Part shown: positions 45,517-57,288 of the stretch, one piece after another | Layout: each line of letters starts with the position of its first letter | How positions within the stretch are numbered: position 1 is the stretch's first letter | NCBI GenBank assembly: GCA_003194525.1 | Contig: NBIV01000059.1 | Location: 1 to 64,000 of the forward strand | Length of the DNA: 64,000 nt | From: Gracilariopsis chorda | Lineage: Eukaryota; Rhodophyta; Florideophyceae; Gracilariales; Gracilariaceae | Direction of reading: 5' to 3' | Translations under genes and position numbers: made by a program | Notes under the pieces: model-generated | Seen by the model: the letters and a program-made list of their open reading frames with translations, nothing else | Told to the model about the DNA's origin: nothing | The model's database searches: none

Positions 45517-46580
45517 TGGGCGCCATCACGAGACGGTGACGCAGGGGGCCAAAATAAATGACAAATTAGCCTAAAAAGGGTATTCCTCGTAGCTCGAAGC
45601 CCCAAAAAGATGAAACGACACGAACAAAAGATCAAAAGAACGACCAATGCAGGGACCAAAAGGACTCAACCTGCAACGATAACAACAAATACAAAAGAAG
45701 AGCACAAGGCTCAATCCAAATACAAACTTCTTGATACTTCTTGAAACGGCACACAACCCAAGAATTATTTCAAGGGTCACTAGAAGTCTGACTCCCGGCT
45801 TCCGGTAAGACACTCCGGATGTGAAGTGATTTCTGCAGCCTACCCACTTCTGCACCAACCACAAGCAGGGGCGTACAATCCTTACAAGGTTTCCAAAGGA
45901 ACGGTACTAAAATCGGGATATACTTTTACTGTATACCCAATCTGGCCTTTTGCAGGAGAGGTTGCACGGCACGTCGCCTGTAGACAGCTTCTCGTCAAGC
46001 ACTTTTATCCGGAAACCACCAGGTCTTTCGACCGTCACCCTTATCCGAGCAAAATTCCGGTGGGGGCTCACAGACGACAGAAACGCCTTTTGTACACACT
46101 ACCCGTCTCCCGTCCACGCAAAGGGCGCTTCAACCGGTCTCAGCGACGGTAATGCCCCACCCCAAGTATGCACAAAGCGGCAAACGCCTCACTAAGTGCG
46201 GTTGAGAGTTGATGGTTGATATTGAAAGTTGAGACAGTTGTGGGGGTGAGGACTTTTTGATGTCGTTCTTCTTGAGTGAGTCCAGGCCGACGTCTGGGAC
46301 TCAATTCGCCCTTTTATAGAGTTAAAAAGCATTCAAAACAACACAGAAACGCATTACTACTTTCTACTTACTCATTTGTGCGTCTAGGTTACTCCATTGG
46401 CTTCCAGAAGCCTCTGGAGCTGCACACTAACCAATAGTAATTTAGAAACTGGCGCCTGCATCACCAAAATACAGTGGTAATGCTGGGCCAGCGAAGCTTA
46501 GAATGCTCCAGACACTGCTGGAGCAATCTACACGTGTGTTCCAGCAGTGCTGGAACATTCTACCAATTTCGCGACCGACA
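45517..46580 (-). mobile_element. solo LTR, copy 2
   Basis: 1064 bp, same orientation and termini as 12425-13485. On the minus strand it runs TGTCGG...GGCGCCCA with CTATAAAAGGG near 46311-46320. Near the U3 start are ttccagcagtgctggaa and gaacattct words. No internal element sequence adjoins it. The flanking bases (aagct and caagt) do not give a clear target duplication. Confidence 0.72.
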
Positions 46581-47434
46581 CAAGTGGTAAAATGCACACG
46601 TTGAAACTTTTTGTGAACATGAGCAACCGTATCCACGTCATAACCTTATTTATGGCCTCACAAAAGAAAGAAAACAGGTGGGGTGGGCGGAACGGCACTG
46701 AATTTCTGACGAAAGAGAGATCGCTATGAGGTGGCAGCGCGTTCAACATTGTCATCACAAAGCTCGTCAATGCCCCAGTCATCTTCCTCCGAAACTTTTC
46801 GGGTATTGCTTTGCGCGCACAGGGCGCAGAGAGCGATCGGCGCATCACAAGGGCGCCGGTAATGATAACGATCATAAGCAGCGCCGTCGCCACCGAGAGC
46901 AGCATGGCAGCGGGTGGCAGCTCGACGCAATTGCAGAGGGTTCCCGAATTGTGGTTGCCTGGTGAAATACGGGTTTGAAGTTGTGGAGGATAGCGGTGTT
47001 GGGTTGACGAAATGGGTCACCGTCAGTAATGTGGATATGGATATGGACTCAAAAGCAGTTCTGCACTTAGATGACATATCTATTGAGAACTTGTAAATGC
47101 GTGATAGACATAGAGAAGTAGAAGAATACTCAAATGCTACGCCCCAACACGCAGCACGTGGAGCGTGTCGGCAGCGACGACGGCAAGCGCTGCCGCTCGC
47201 TCATTACAGTCGTAATCGCAGTCAGCATCGAACTCGAACGTGGACAGTCGCCTATGATTGCCATGGACAACCAATGCCCCTCCCGTACGTACGGTGCACA
47301 GAGCACAAGCGGCCCACAGCCACGGCTGCCAACGCGCTGCCCCCATCGACACGCGCTCCACTGCACACGCTCCGCGTTCGTTACCATGAACCACTCCAAA
47401 AGCACATCCTCCTCCTACCCAAACAGCAGCCGCA
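46581..47434. other. unresolved; possible membrane-protein remnant on - strand
   Basis: A minus-strand frame at 46528-46905 has one strong hydrophobic segment (MLLSVATALLMIVIITGALV) followed by Arg residues, as in a single-pass protein. It is preceded in frame by CNCVELPPAA. No family recognised. Confidence 0.3.
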
Positions 47435-48001
47435 TCAACACACGCGCGTGCCGTAACAACGAGCGTCGCTTTCCGTATTCGCCGTGTACCACCACGCCAC
47501 GTTCATCCCCGAGTACCATTTCACACGCCGACCATCCGCACTACATCCCACCTCGTACGAATGTCCCACCGTAAGTATCACGCGAGCCAATCGGCAATTC
47601 TCGTTGCGATTCTGCCATACCCAAAGGCGTCGCCAGCGGTACGTACTCGCCACCACTTGGTTTCCGTCGTCGCTGACGGCCAGGAAACGCGGACAGGTTG
47701 AGCCTGTCTGCGCGTGAGGCACGACAGTCTGCAAATCAGGATTTGCAGACTGTCGTGCCTCACGCGCAGATGCGTGAACACGGAAGGCGGCAGCAGTACA
47801 CTGATATGGTGCGACGGTGCGGAGGTGCTGAAGCGCAGCCCAGCGTCGCTTTGAGACAGCAGCAAGTTGTGCGCGCGGTAGGGAAGCAAGATGCACGACA
47901 GCGCCTTGGTTAACGGTTTCAGTGACGTGAACGCACGAGGGAGCGCGAAGAAGAGAGATTCGTGAGACGGAACCATGGCAGTAACCCCTATGATAACGCA
48001 C
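47435..48001 (-). CDS. hypothetical protein interrupted by a hairpin-forming sequence
   Basis: An open frame of 188 codons. Its second half (FLAVSDDGNQVVAS, RLWVWQN, RLARVILTVG) has a rhythm like a WD40 blade, but no repeat series can be shown. Codons about 78-98 are encoded by the perfect inverted repeat at 47707-47770, which may have been inserted. The frame carries no start context I can support and may be a fragment. Confidence 0.3.
   Translation of the reverse strand: MRYHRGYCHGSVSRISLLRAPSCVHVTETVNQGAVVHLASLPRAQLAAVSKRRWAALQHLRTVAPYQCTAAAFRVHASAREARQSANPDLQTVVPHAQTGSTCPRFLAVSDDGNQVVASTYRWRRLWVWQNRNENCRLARVILTVGHSYEVGCSADGRRVKWYSGMNVAWWYTANTESDARCYGTRVC
47707..47770. repeat. perfect 30-bp inverted repeat with 4-base loop
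   Basis: Left arm 47707-47736 (starts tctgcgcgtgaggcacgaca), loop cagg, right arm 47741-47770. All 30 positions are complementary. The arms show no divergence in a region where most things are decayed. Confidence 0.97.
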
Positions 48002-48101
48002 ATATACACCACACGCCCCCCAGCCGCAGGCTTTGAAAATCCAGAGAATGCGGAGGAGATCGTGGGAGATGTACGCAGATCATACAAACAAGTGTCACAG
48101 A

Positions 48102-48180
48102 TGGTACCCGGCGGGACTCGAACCCAAAACACAGCGTCTGAGCCCATAACCTTTGATGACAGAACATATGCCTGGGCACC
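48102..48180 (-). ncRNA. tRNA-like sequence, probably a pseudo-tRNA
   Basis: 79 nt. The ends GGTGCCC and GGGTACC pair over seven positions with one G-U, and an internal promoter B-box-like GGTTCGAGTCC sits in a T-arm position. There is one extra base between T-stem and acceptor, and I cannot fold a D-arm or name an anticodon. Could be a degraded tRNA or a SINE head. Confidence 0.25.
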
Positions 48181-48383
48181 GCCGGCGATCATGGCGGGGT
48201 TCCTGGGTGACTTTGCATGAAGCTGCCGGTGAGTGCTACGTGTGTGAGTGTCCAAACGTGTGCGCTTCGCCACAGGGGCAAATTCATGCTGTGCTAAGGA
48301 GAAATTCCGCCTCTTTGGGCTGCGAAAGGGAGGAATTCCTCCAATTTCGGTGCCCAAAATGGATTAATTCCTCTAAATGTAGC

Positions 48384-48647
48384 TGTCGTGTGCCTGTGGT
48401 GCACACGAGTTGGTTGGATATTTTTAATTTAGTTGCACCTTTTTTTGGGCGCTGCCCAGCTTCCATCATGGAACTTGGGAATAGCGCCTGCATAAATGCG
48501 CACCTCTCACGCTTGCGGCTTCACCGTTTGGGAGAGAGGCAAGCAAGCACCTTGCACACCCGAAAACTCGATGGATCCTTCGTCCGCATTGCCTCCACCT
48601 TTCTCTTAACAACGCGCACCCCCAACATCCTCTTTCCTTGCGCAACA
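48384..48647 (+). repeat. 5' LTR of element 2
   Basis: 264 bp starting TGTCGTGTGCC and ending GCGCAACA; matches 55810-56072 with many differences, so the insertion is older than element 1. Preceded by gtagc, to compare with ctagc after the 3' LTR. Confidence 0.88.
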
Positions 48648-48682
48648 TGATACTCTCGAGAAGGGATAATGCTTTGAATATC

Positions 48683-50550
48683 ATGGCCACTAAACTAATG
48701 TTTGACGGTGAAAGCGTCGAGGTTTCAAAGTTCTCTTTCTACTTCGAGAATGTGTTGATGAGAGGTAAGCCTGAAAATGAAAGGCCACTGAGCTTTTCTG
48801 TCATCTCGAGGGAAAAGCCTTTGACTACTACTATAACACCTATGCAACGGATGGCGTATTGCTTCCCGCAGCAGATGAATACGAGGCCGTGAAAAGCGGG
48901 TTCTTCAAAGAGTTTACCGAGAATGTCGAGCCTCAAGAATGCATCCGAAGAGCAATGATGTGCAGATTAAGCCCTATTGATACATTGGCATCTCTTCAAG
49001 AGATGAATACCTGCTTCAACAAAGCTGGACTCAATATGGAAGCCAAGTTTGGACTGCTAAGGAATGCAGTGACCGAACGTATGGACACGACACAGTTCGT
49101 TCTTCTTCGTGGTGTTACTGACTACAACTCTCTGAAGGCAACAATCAGAGACTTTGTCGCTTGCCAAGAGACTCTAAGCTCTTCCTTCAATACCAGAACG
49201 CCACTTGGTACGGAAAGATCTGACAGAAGGCGGATTCTTCGCCGACCAGAGCAGACGGTGCAGAGCCTGGAGTCCGAAGTGGAAGACTTGACAGACAAGC
49301 TTGCAAATCTCACACTAATGGTACAAAAGAAGCAGAGTGACCAAAGTGTTGACGGAAATGTGAGAACTTGTTCTTTCTGCCAGAAGCTATAACATGGCGC
49401 CAGCAGGTGCCCCGCAAACCCACACCAGAACTCAAGATGTGGGTGCTGTCATACTCTTGGACATTCTGAGGCTACGTGTTGGTCCCTGTCACTTATCGAG
49501 AAAGAGAAACACGTTCGACTTGCAGAAGCAAACCTCCAATCTAAGACAGAGGAACCTCTAAGAAAGAGGATTCCTCTACAGGATGCAGAGGCCACTGCCG
49601 CACAGGTCACCGTAGTCACCGAAGAAGAAGACGTGGATCCTGTGTTGACAACGAAACGTGGCTTTGATGGCCAAGCACTTCCAAAGCAACCAAAAACATC
49701 AAGGGTTTATATTGGTTCACTGCTAAACCCGAAAGACCAACTTTCATATGCAAAGTCTAAAGGTATAATGGACCTAACCGGCCCGCAGGTATACACAAAA
49801 CGTGGAACAGCAACTGCGCAAAAGAAAGGAGCCAAAAGAAAGACAGTTACACGAGCTAAACAATCAATTGCAGAACACGTTGGAAGGTACAATGTTTTAA
49901 TCAAACTCGCAAATGGCTCTCGCGGACTCAAACTCGGCCAGGTACTACGTGGAGACGCCGAGGAGGGCAGACACGAAATTAGGAAGTTGTTCGTAAAGAG
50001 AACCACCCCACGAAAGGTAGCAGCGGTGGAATCCGGGACCAGCCCAAGGAGACTTAAGGTAGTAGCCGTGAAGCTATACGGAAAGACCGTACGTGCACTG
50101 CTCGACTCTGGATCCGTACCAAACCTTTTATCCACGAAACTATGCGAACGGCTGACCCTCTCTCCAGAACCTAGTGTAAGGAAGATTAAGGTCGCCGATG
50201 GGACTTCTTCCACAGTTCGAGTGGTCATTCGCGATGTCCCTGTTGTCTTTGGAGATTCAAAAGTCACATTGAACTTTCTCGTTGTAGATGACCCCCCGGT
50301 TGATGTCATAGTTGGTTGCCCAGTAATAGAGAAAATAATGGCTTGCATCGATCTTGGGAATCAAACCGTTTCTATTAATATCGACGGGGTAACATCTGTG
50401 ATAGAACTAGAATATGATCAGAGAATCTCTGAGTTATTAGAATCCGAGACTGATAGTGAGGATTTCACTTCCGACTCGGACCTTGTTCCGTTCTCATCGA
50501 GCTCAGAAGAAGAGAACGATGACCTGGTCTTGTCCGTGAGAGACCTCTAA
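48683..50550 (+). pseudogene. gag: Gag-protease of element 2
   Basis: From ATG 48683 (MATKLMFDGESVEV), a shift near 48800 leads to AFDYYYNTYATDGVLLP and EYEAVKSGFFKEF, then a Gag-like helical region. Two zinc knuckles follow: CSFCQKL, interrupted by TAA at 49390, then HGASRC, and CGCCHTLGHSEATC. In the same frame comes the retropepsin: VRALLDSGSVPNLLSTKL with the DSG triad and VDVIVGCPVIEK, then an acidic tail to TAA at 50548. Gag and protease share one frame, unlike element 1. Confidence 0.82.
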
Positions 50551-50559
50551 GCGTTTGAG

Positions 50560-52200
50560 CCGGATCTCTGAACTGCAGAAGAAGCTGAAGAACTTCCAGA
50601 TCTCATCGAAGAAGATTCAGAAGAAGAGAAATACGGTCACGACAAGGAGATCATAACCATGCGAGAGCACGAAGATGATGATGAGAAAACCCTACTTCTC
50701 GCAGCAAAATTGTGACATTTACCGACAAAGCTTCAAAAGGAATTCATGGAGATGCTAAGAGATGAAGATCTCGCGGCCTGGTCCCTGAATGACTTGCGTC
50801 CTTCGGACGAGCCAGTGAAGCACTCTTTTGAGCTCAAAGATAATAACCCAATCCACTACCCTGCAAGGTGCCCCTCACCACGCCATAACGACCTCGTCAA
50901 AGCAGAAATTGATAATATGTTGAGAACAGGTATCATTACGCCTGCCACCTCAGCATGGTCCTTTCCGATCGTCATAGCCACTAAGAAAGATGGCAAACGA
51001 CGATTTTGTGTGGAACACCGAACGCTCAATGCCAGGATGAAGGCTGATAGATGGCCTCTCCCGAAGATTGAAGAGATATTTGAAGACCTGGTGGGAGCCA
51101 ACATCTTCACCACACTAGATCTTTTTTCCGGATATTGGCAGGTCCGGGTATCGGAGGATTGTAAGGACGCCACCAACTTTGTTTGTAGATTTGGGACGTA
51201 CAAGTTCGAAGTAATGCCGTTCGGGCTTATGAACCCGCCAGCTACATTTCAGCGGATGATGGACGTTATCCTTAGAGGATTGAAGTATGCTTGGGTATAC
51301 TTAGATGATGTCGTGATATATTCGAAATGTATAGACGACCATCTGACACGTTGTCAAAGTGTGTTCGCTCGCATCCGAAAATATGGTTTGAGAGTGAAAG
51401 TGGCAAAGTGTAGTTTTGCCCAGTCCAGATTCAAGCTATTAGGACATATTGTGGACAAGACTGGAGTTCATGTAGACCCAGAGAAAATCGCGCACATACA
51501 GAAGGCCCCAAGCCCTTCGTCGACAACGGAACTTCAAAGCTTTTTTGGCCTAGCGAGGTACTAAAGAAGATTCATTCCAAACTTTGCGAAATTGTCAGCC
51601 GTTCTTCATGAAGCCACATCGTCAAAAAAGCAGTAGAGTTGGACCCCGGAGATGCAAGATGCATTTAACCATCTTAAGAACAAAATGACGTCACCCCCTG
51701 TGCTTACATTCCCAGACTTCAGTCAACCTTTCATTGTAGAGACCGATGCCTCATCGATATCACTAGGCATCGTACTATCACAAAAGAAAGGAAATGGGAA
51801 GATCCACCCTATTCAGTATGCTAGCCGCACTATGAACAAGGCTAAACGACAGTACTCCGCATATGAAAGGGAAGCTCTAGCAGTAGTCTTTGCTCTTAGG
51901 AAGTTTAGGCTGTATCTCTTGTCATCAATGCCCTTCACACTAATCACTGATCATCAGGCGTCACAGTATGCTTTTCGAAAGAAGGATATCCACGGTAGAC
52001 TAGCCAGTTGGATGGACCTTTTGGCCTAGTATGACTTCAAGATTCAATACCGAGCCGGTAGCAGTAATCAGGCCGCGGACTACCGTTCTAGAATTGACAT
52101 ACCGGAAACGGTGACAGAGGGAGAGTTAAGTCTAGTCGTACAGAATATCACGATAGACAACGACCTTGAAGAACAGTTGGTGGCTACAAAAGATTTCCTT
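50560..52200 (+). pseudogene. pol: Reverse transcriptase and RNase H of element 2
   Basis: Same frame as gag-protease, with stops including 50713, 51562, 51634 and 52027. RT: GIITPATSAWSFPIVIATKK, FTTLDLFSGYWQV, MPFGLMNPPATFQ and YLDDVVIYS. Then HIVDKTGVHVDPEKI and SFFGLARY. RNase H: FIVETDASSISLGIVLSQ, EREALAVVFALRKFR, LITDHQA. The catalytic residues are visible despite the stops. Confidence 0.9.
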
Positions 52201-52205
52201 CCGGC

Positions 52206-53372
52206 GTGGATATAGGAATTGAAGACGCACAACGGAAACGCACAATTCAAAAAAACGCAAAAAGATTCATTGTTTGTGATGGAAGGCTCATGAGGAGAAC
52301 ATCAAAGGGATTGCGATCGATCCCCTTCCGAAATGACAGAAAAGTGATCTTAAGAGCCTTTCACGATGACATCTGTCATTGGGGAATAGGCTCTACCAGA
52401 AGTTTCGTGTTGGAAAGATACTGGTGGCCGAGGATTTATCGTGACATCTTGGACTATGTGAAGAGCTGTAACGGGTGTCAACGAGCGGTAGGCATTCCGG
52501 CGTACAAAACTGGCCTTAAGTTTCCTTTGAATGGGCTCTTTCATGTGTTTTCGATCGAATTTGCGGGACCATTGCGTACATCTCCGAAAGGAAATCGATT
52601 CATACTAGAATGTGTGGAACACGTGACGGAATGGCCGACTGCTCGAGCCAATAGAACGGCTACAAACCAAGTAGTTATAACATTCATAGGTGAAGAGGTC
52701 ATACAGCCATTTGGTCTCCCCAGGCTCATTATATCTGATAATGCAACCTGTTTTCGAGCTAAAGCCCTGATCAAATTCATGAAAGAAAAGGGTATCACGT
52801 AAAAAATGGTACTCGCTTATGCACCCATGTCAAATGGGAGAGCAGAACGGATGGTTGGTACCATGAAGGGTGCGATAGCCAAATATGTTATCCAAAGAAA
52901 TGAGGAATGGGACATAGTTTTGTCAAGAGTGCTTTACGGATATCGAAGACGCCAGATGGTAGATGGGAAGTCCCCATTTGAGCTACTATATGGCACAGCA
53001 CCACGAATAAACAACCACGAGCCCGCCGCACTTTTTGCTCACTACAGCAGTATCCACAGGAGACTAGAGCAAATGGACGCCGAAATAGGTAGAGCAACTC
53101 GTGTCCTACGCCAGGAAGGAAATCAGCGTGACAAAAGCAGAATAATTCGCTTCAACGTCGGTGAAGAAGTGCTCGAAGCAAAAGAACAAGCACTCAATGC
53201 CAAAAAGAAATGGGCTCCATTTGAGTCCAGGTTCTACGGGCCCTGCCGAGTAATAAGCGCATCGCACCCACGCTATGTTCTAAGTAGCTCGCATCGAAGG
53301 GTGTCCCGAGAACCTATACACGCCAGACTGCTGGTATTGTACTATGGACGTCCTGCTCATCTGCAGGAGTAG
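52206..53372 (+). pseudogene. pol: Integrase of element 2
   Basis: The frame has shifted by one base near 52200. Zinc-binding region: HDDICHWGIGSTRSFVLERY and CNGCQ. Core: FSIEFAGPL, LIISDNATCFRA and, after TAA at 52799, MSNGRAERMVGTMK. A C-terminal region follows (FYGPCRVISASHPRYVL) and the frame ends at TAG 53370. No chromodomain follows. Confidence 0.88.
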
Positions 53373-53526
53373 ACTATACAAGCAACTGTGATAGGAATCA
53401 ATGCGTACAACTTAAGATAATAGGGTAGCTTCTAAGAAGAACGATTATCCGCAGCTACCTGTGTTTATTTGTGCGATTAGAAACCATGCATTGTATCAAC
53501 CGAAAAGCTAGTTCGGAACCAGGTCA

Positions 53527-55550
53527 TCAATTTCCGCTTTTGATCTCATCATGGGGCAAGTATTTCATGGAACGTTTGCCTGGGTCTTTGCGATAAGCCC
53601 ATATATGACGACCGTCCGAGAACTAAACGGGATGGGGAAACTCAGCAAGAGCTCGGCCACCTAGTTTAGTGGCAGAAGACATGACTTGGCGAACCTTCTT
53701 CTCTCCGGCCACGATAGGTACCATTACGGCATGAGATTGAGGATCATATTCCTTCCGATCGACGAGGCGAGAGCAACTAGAACGTCTCGGAGGACCTTTC
53801 CCAGCCGCATGGTGAACTGGAGCAGACTAGATTATCACACAAACCAGGCACAAAGTAGCCCGAGGAAGAGCATCGTAGGCTCTGAAAAGTTCCTGCTCAT
53901 GATGATAACCTGCTCGAGTAGTTCTGGTTGGCGGCGTCTGTAACGCCACTACGACCTATTGGAGGGACGATACCAATAGCATTGTCACCTTGCTTGACAT
54001 GCGTGCCTCTACCAACGGACGTGTGGGGATCTTGAACACCCCGGAAACGAGTATAACGTTCCTCTAACTCCGGGCAAAGGCCATCAAAGCCAGTAGTTTC
54101 ATCACAGGATTGACTCATGATTGAAAGAACTTATCTAAACGAAAGGGTAACTTCGGTAAAGAGAAGTACTAACGCACTCATCTCCTGAACAGCTCTTATA
54201 TAGAAGAGCATCGCAAAGCGAGTGAAGACCCCTTTTTAGTTATGCCTACACCGGAGAAAAGCCTCAAGAAGACAAGATGTATGCACAGAAAGAAGAATCA
54301 TTTATTGGACTGGAACGAAATCCATACGCATAGGAACTATGAGGATAAATCATCTAGTCTCGACGAACTTTTGGACAGAGCTAACGGACCTCAATGATCT
54401 TCGAATACCGGGGATGACCCCCAGCAACTAAGAAGATATAGTCCTTACAGAGTCCCAAGGAACGCCGATCTGCACTATCCAGTATCATTCGGTGATTTTC
54501 ATCGACCGCAACCAAATGGTCCAAGGGGGATGAAGCATGACGGCCATCATACACGATACTCACAAGGTAGTAGCCAGAAGTTACGACATCCCAAGCGGAG
54601 AAACTCTGAAGCTCAATAGAAGTTTTTCGAAGCTCGACCTTAAAACGGAGCCTTGTCACGAAAGAGCTCATCTCCCGCAGACTCACGAATGTAGTAGGAT
54701 TCGTCTCAAAGTAATCGGACACCCTGTTAGCATCCTTTCGGCCACATGTCGCATCTATGATATTCAGGAGGGCAGCTTGCATACACTCGCCATCGTTGCT
54801 GCGAGTTTAAATGCGACGCTCGTCTCGTATGCTGAACTCCAGCAAACGAGGATCCGACGAGCGCGCCCCTGAGCCTTGAGAGATGGAAACAGCGAACGCG
54901 GGTTTCACTTTGCACCATTCAATGATCAAACAACGACAGTCTCTACCATCAATATCAGCGCCAGACCCCGGAGCAACAGGCGGACTAGGCGTATGCTCAC
55001 CCTTTGCAAGATTCTTGGCGGCGGTCATCATCGGCGCAATACGAAAAGCCAGGCGAAATAGAGTCGTGTTGAGCATCTGCAGGCTTCATATTTCGATTAC
55101 GTGAAATCTGGAGAGTCCAACTTGTCTTCCACTTGACCCTCTAAATAGTCCCTCAAAGAGTAGTATGCTTTCTACTTCCCATCCAGATTGGCATGAGCTG
55201 GATCTCCCAGAGTTGGATATTGAGGAAGCGTCGTGGGCGTGCGCCGAAGAAGGACCAACTTTGGAAGGAGCAGACCTTCCTAGAGGTGATCGATTATTAG
55301 ACGCATCAGAGTGATGCGACGCAATTTCTTGATCGGCGACGCGAGAAGTCGGAGCTGGCACGAAGCGTAGTCTGGCATCGGCAGATTTGCCTTCCCAGCG
55401 AATGATTTTCTGGGCGCTTTTTGTCTTTGAGAACTCGGTTTGTGTCGAGTTAACCGTTTTGATATCGACTGGCAAGGTCCTTGTTGTCGGCACTGTTGCT
55501 TGCATCGAGCGTTTTCGCCACCTTTCTCCAAGGTTTCTCTTCCTACTCAA
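53527..55550 (-). pseudogene. antisense coding block of element 2, cysteine-peptidase-like
   Basis: Opposite to gag-pol, one frame runs from ATG 55550 through TGA near 55089 and TAA near 54810 to a stop at 54381. Further coding-like sequence in another frame (DPQSHAVMVPIVAGEKKVR, DGRHIWAYRKDPGKRSMKY) ends at TGA 53527. The first part is Ser/Arg-rich. The middle has DGECMQAALLNI, then about 90 residues later LDHLVAVDENHRMILDSADR. A Cys starting a helix, a later His before a strand and an Asp 13 residues on is the layout of papain-fold (C39- or OTU-like) cysteine peptidases. Function is inference. The position matches the antisense ORF of element 1, though I see no sequence similarity between them. 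Confidence 0.55.
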
Positions 55551-55797
55551 ACATTTATCCCTCTTCTAAAACTTTAGTGTAGATCGAGTTTGGAGGCGTA
55601 AGGGTCGCAGGAAGATATTCACAATCGGCGTTGCCTAGTCGTGTAGTTCACTTTTGGCTTAGTACCTAGTCACGCTAGAAGCGTTTCCGGTGTGGTCTGA
55701 TATTCGCTTGGGCCTGAAAGTCGCCAGGCGGGAGAGCACGAATCTTAGAGGGAAGGCCTGTTATATGATACTGAGACGCCGCCCGAGGCGGCTGTTT

Positions 55798-55809
55798 GAG
55801 GGGGGAATA
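55798..55809 (+). promoter_or_regulatory. polypurine tract of element 2
   Basis: gaggggggaata lies directly before the 3' LTR start at 55810. Confidence 0.75.
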
Positions 55810-56072
55810 TGTCGTATGCCTGTGGTGCACACGAGTTGGTTGGATATGTTTTTTTATTTGCGCCTTTTTTGTTGGGCGCTGCCCAGCTTCCAGCATGGAA
55901 GCTGGGCATAGCGCCCACATAAATGCGCTCCTCTCACGCTTGCCGCTTCACCGCCTAAGGGAGAAGCAGCTAGCACCTTGCACAGCGGAAAACTCGGTGG
56001 CTCCTTTGTCCGCATTGCCTCCACCTTCCACTTAACAACACGCACCCCGACATCCTCTTTCTTTGTGCAACC
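55810..56072 (+). repeat. 3' LTR of element 2
   Basis: 263 bp matching 48384-48647. A cagcttccagcatggaagctg inverted repeat is preserved near 55886-55907. Followed by ctagc. Confidence 0.88.
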
Positions 56073-56077
56073 CTAGC

Positions 56078-56449
56078 AAAGCAAAATTGAAGGAATTCCT
56101 CAGATTCGGCGACAGCAATGCAGAGCATGAAAAAGTGGAAGAAACACATCTGGCCCTCATGATGCAGGGCCATAATGCAGCCAATCTGCACGCGGCTATG
56201 CGCAGTGCGCATCTCACGTTTAACAAACTGCCCATCGCTCATCTCACTGTCCTCCTTCCATTCATTCCATAGAAAACGACTCTTACTCTACTCATCTCCA
56301 TACTCCCGTCACAGTTGCACAGTCGCCGACGCAAGCAATTAAGAACCAAAATACTTGCCCCGCTCTTCAAACTTCTCCTTCGCAGTCTTCCACTTATTCT
56401 TTCCTCCCGAGTTCAGATCACGTGCCACTTGGAACTCTGATATCCACTT
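56078..56449. other. flank of element 2
   Basis: The sequence just after the element (aattgaaggaattcctcagattcgg) resembles the sequence about 60 bp before it (ggaggaattcctccaatttcgg). It may be part of a pre-existing repeat or a split reading frame. A 69-codon frame at 56063-56272 shows no family. Confidence 0.3.
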
Positions 56450-57288
56450 TTATAATACTTGCGCGGCAAATGTCGATGCCCAGTAAACCCATACTTCCAT
56501 GGGCTCCTTGGGAACTTGGCTCACTTTTCGAACACTCCATTTCCCAGTCACGCTTCTTATGCATTCCAAAACTACCAAAGCAACGAAAAAAATCCATCGT
56601 CCTCCCTTGCCAAAAGGTTGAATCATTGCCTCTACAGCCTCCTTCACATCTCTCCTCCAACCCTTATCGAACATCCCCCTCACGAACTCGTTCCCGTCAA
56701 TTTTCAACACCTCACGTTCTTCAAACTTCAGAAAGCATCGCACATCCCCACGTAAGATTTGTTTGTCCACAATCTTCTCATTCACAAGGATTTCATACGC
56801 AATTTCTTCACTACTCAAATCCGAAAGCCAGAAGTCGTGCATTTCCTGCATCTTCTGCAGCCGTGTAGCAGTGAGTACTCGATTCCCACCACTTCCAGGG
56901 CATCAATCAACTTTACCGCCCACCGCTGGAACTCCCGCAGCTGCCAAAGTCCCCACACCGTGCGCAAACCAATTAGAGCTGTAAAACCCGTTGCCATCGC
57001 TGCCGCCGCCATCTCCTTGAACTCTCCAGCTTTCCACTGTACCACACCATAGAATATGGCATACAACATCGGAACAAACGTCCATATCAGAAATCGATAT
57101 CCAGCCTTGCGAGTGCGTCTCACACTCACCCATTTCGAGCTCATGAAATCGGTGTTGCCAAGCCCTGTCCATTGCAGGAATGCCTGGATATCACAAACAA
57201 GACCAAGTTTGAAAGCACTTCCAAGTGCACCATGGTGTTTCGGAAGCGTGGTGTACGTTGTGGACGTCAAGGTGTCAGTCAAAGCCAA
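56450..57288 (-). pseudogene. hypothetical membrane protein, one frameshift
   Basis: Two minus-strand frames (57288-56815 and 56851-56450) join near 56870 after loss of one base. The joined product of about 280 residues has hydrophobic segments LIWTFVPMLYAIFYGVV, AAAAMATGFTALIGL and, near the end, WIFFVALVVLECI, with charged helical regions between (EIAYEILVNEKIVDKQILRG). The first codon is TTG after a TGA, so the true start is elsewhere. No family recognised. Confidence 0.45.

Larger units (their letters stand above)
48384..56072 (+). mobile_element. Ty3/Gypsy LTR retrotransposon, full length but decayed (element 2)
   Basis: 7.7 kb with 263-264 bp LTRs, a purine tract before the 3' LTR, and gag, protease, RT, RNase H and integrase on the + strand with at least eight in-frame stops and two shifts. 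Between integrase and 3' LTR lies a 2 kb antisense coding block. Candidate target duplication gtagc/ctagc (one mismatch). No chromodomain seen. The family differs from element 1 in LTR length and in having two zinc knuckles. Confidence 0.9.

Noticed and set aside
12425..46580. The two 1.06 kb repeats as LTRs of one 34 kb element
   Set aside because: No gag or pol of matching orientation lies between them next to either copy, and the interval holds unrelated elements. Solo LTRs are simpler.
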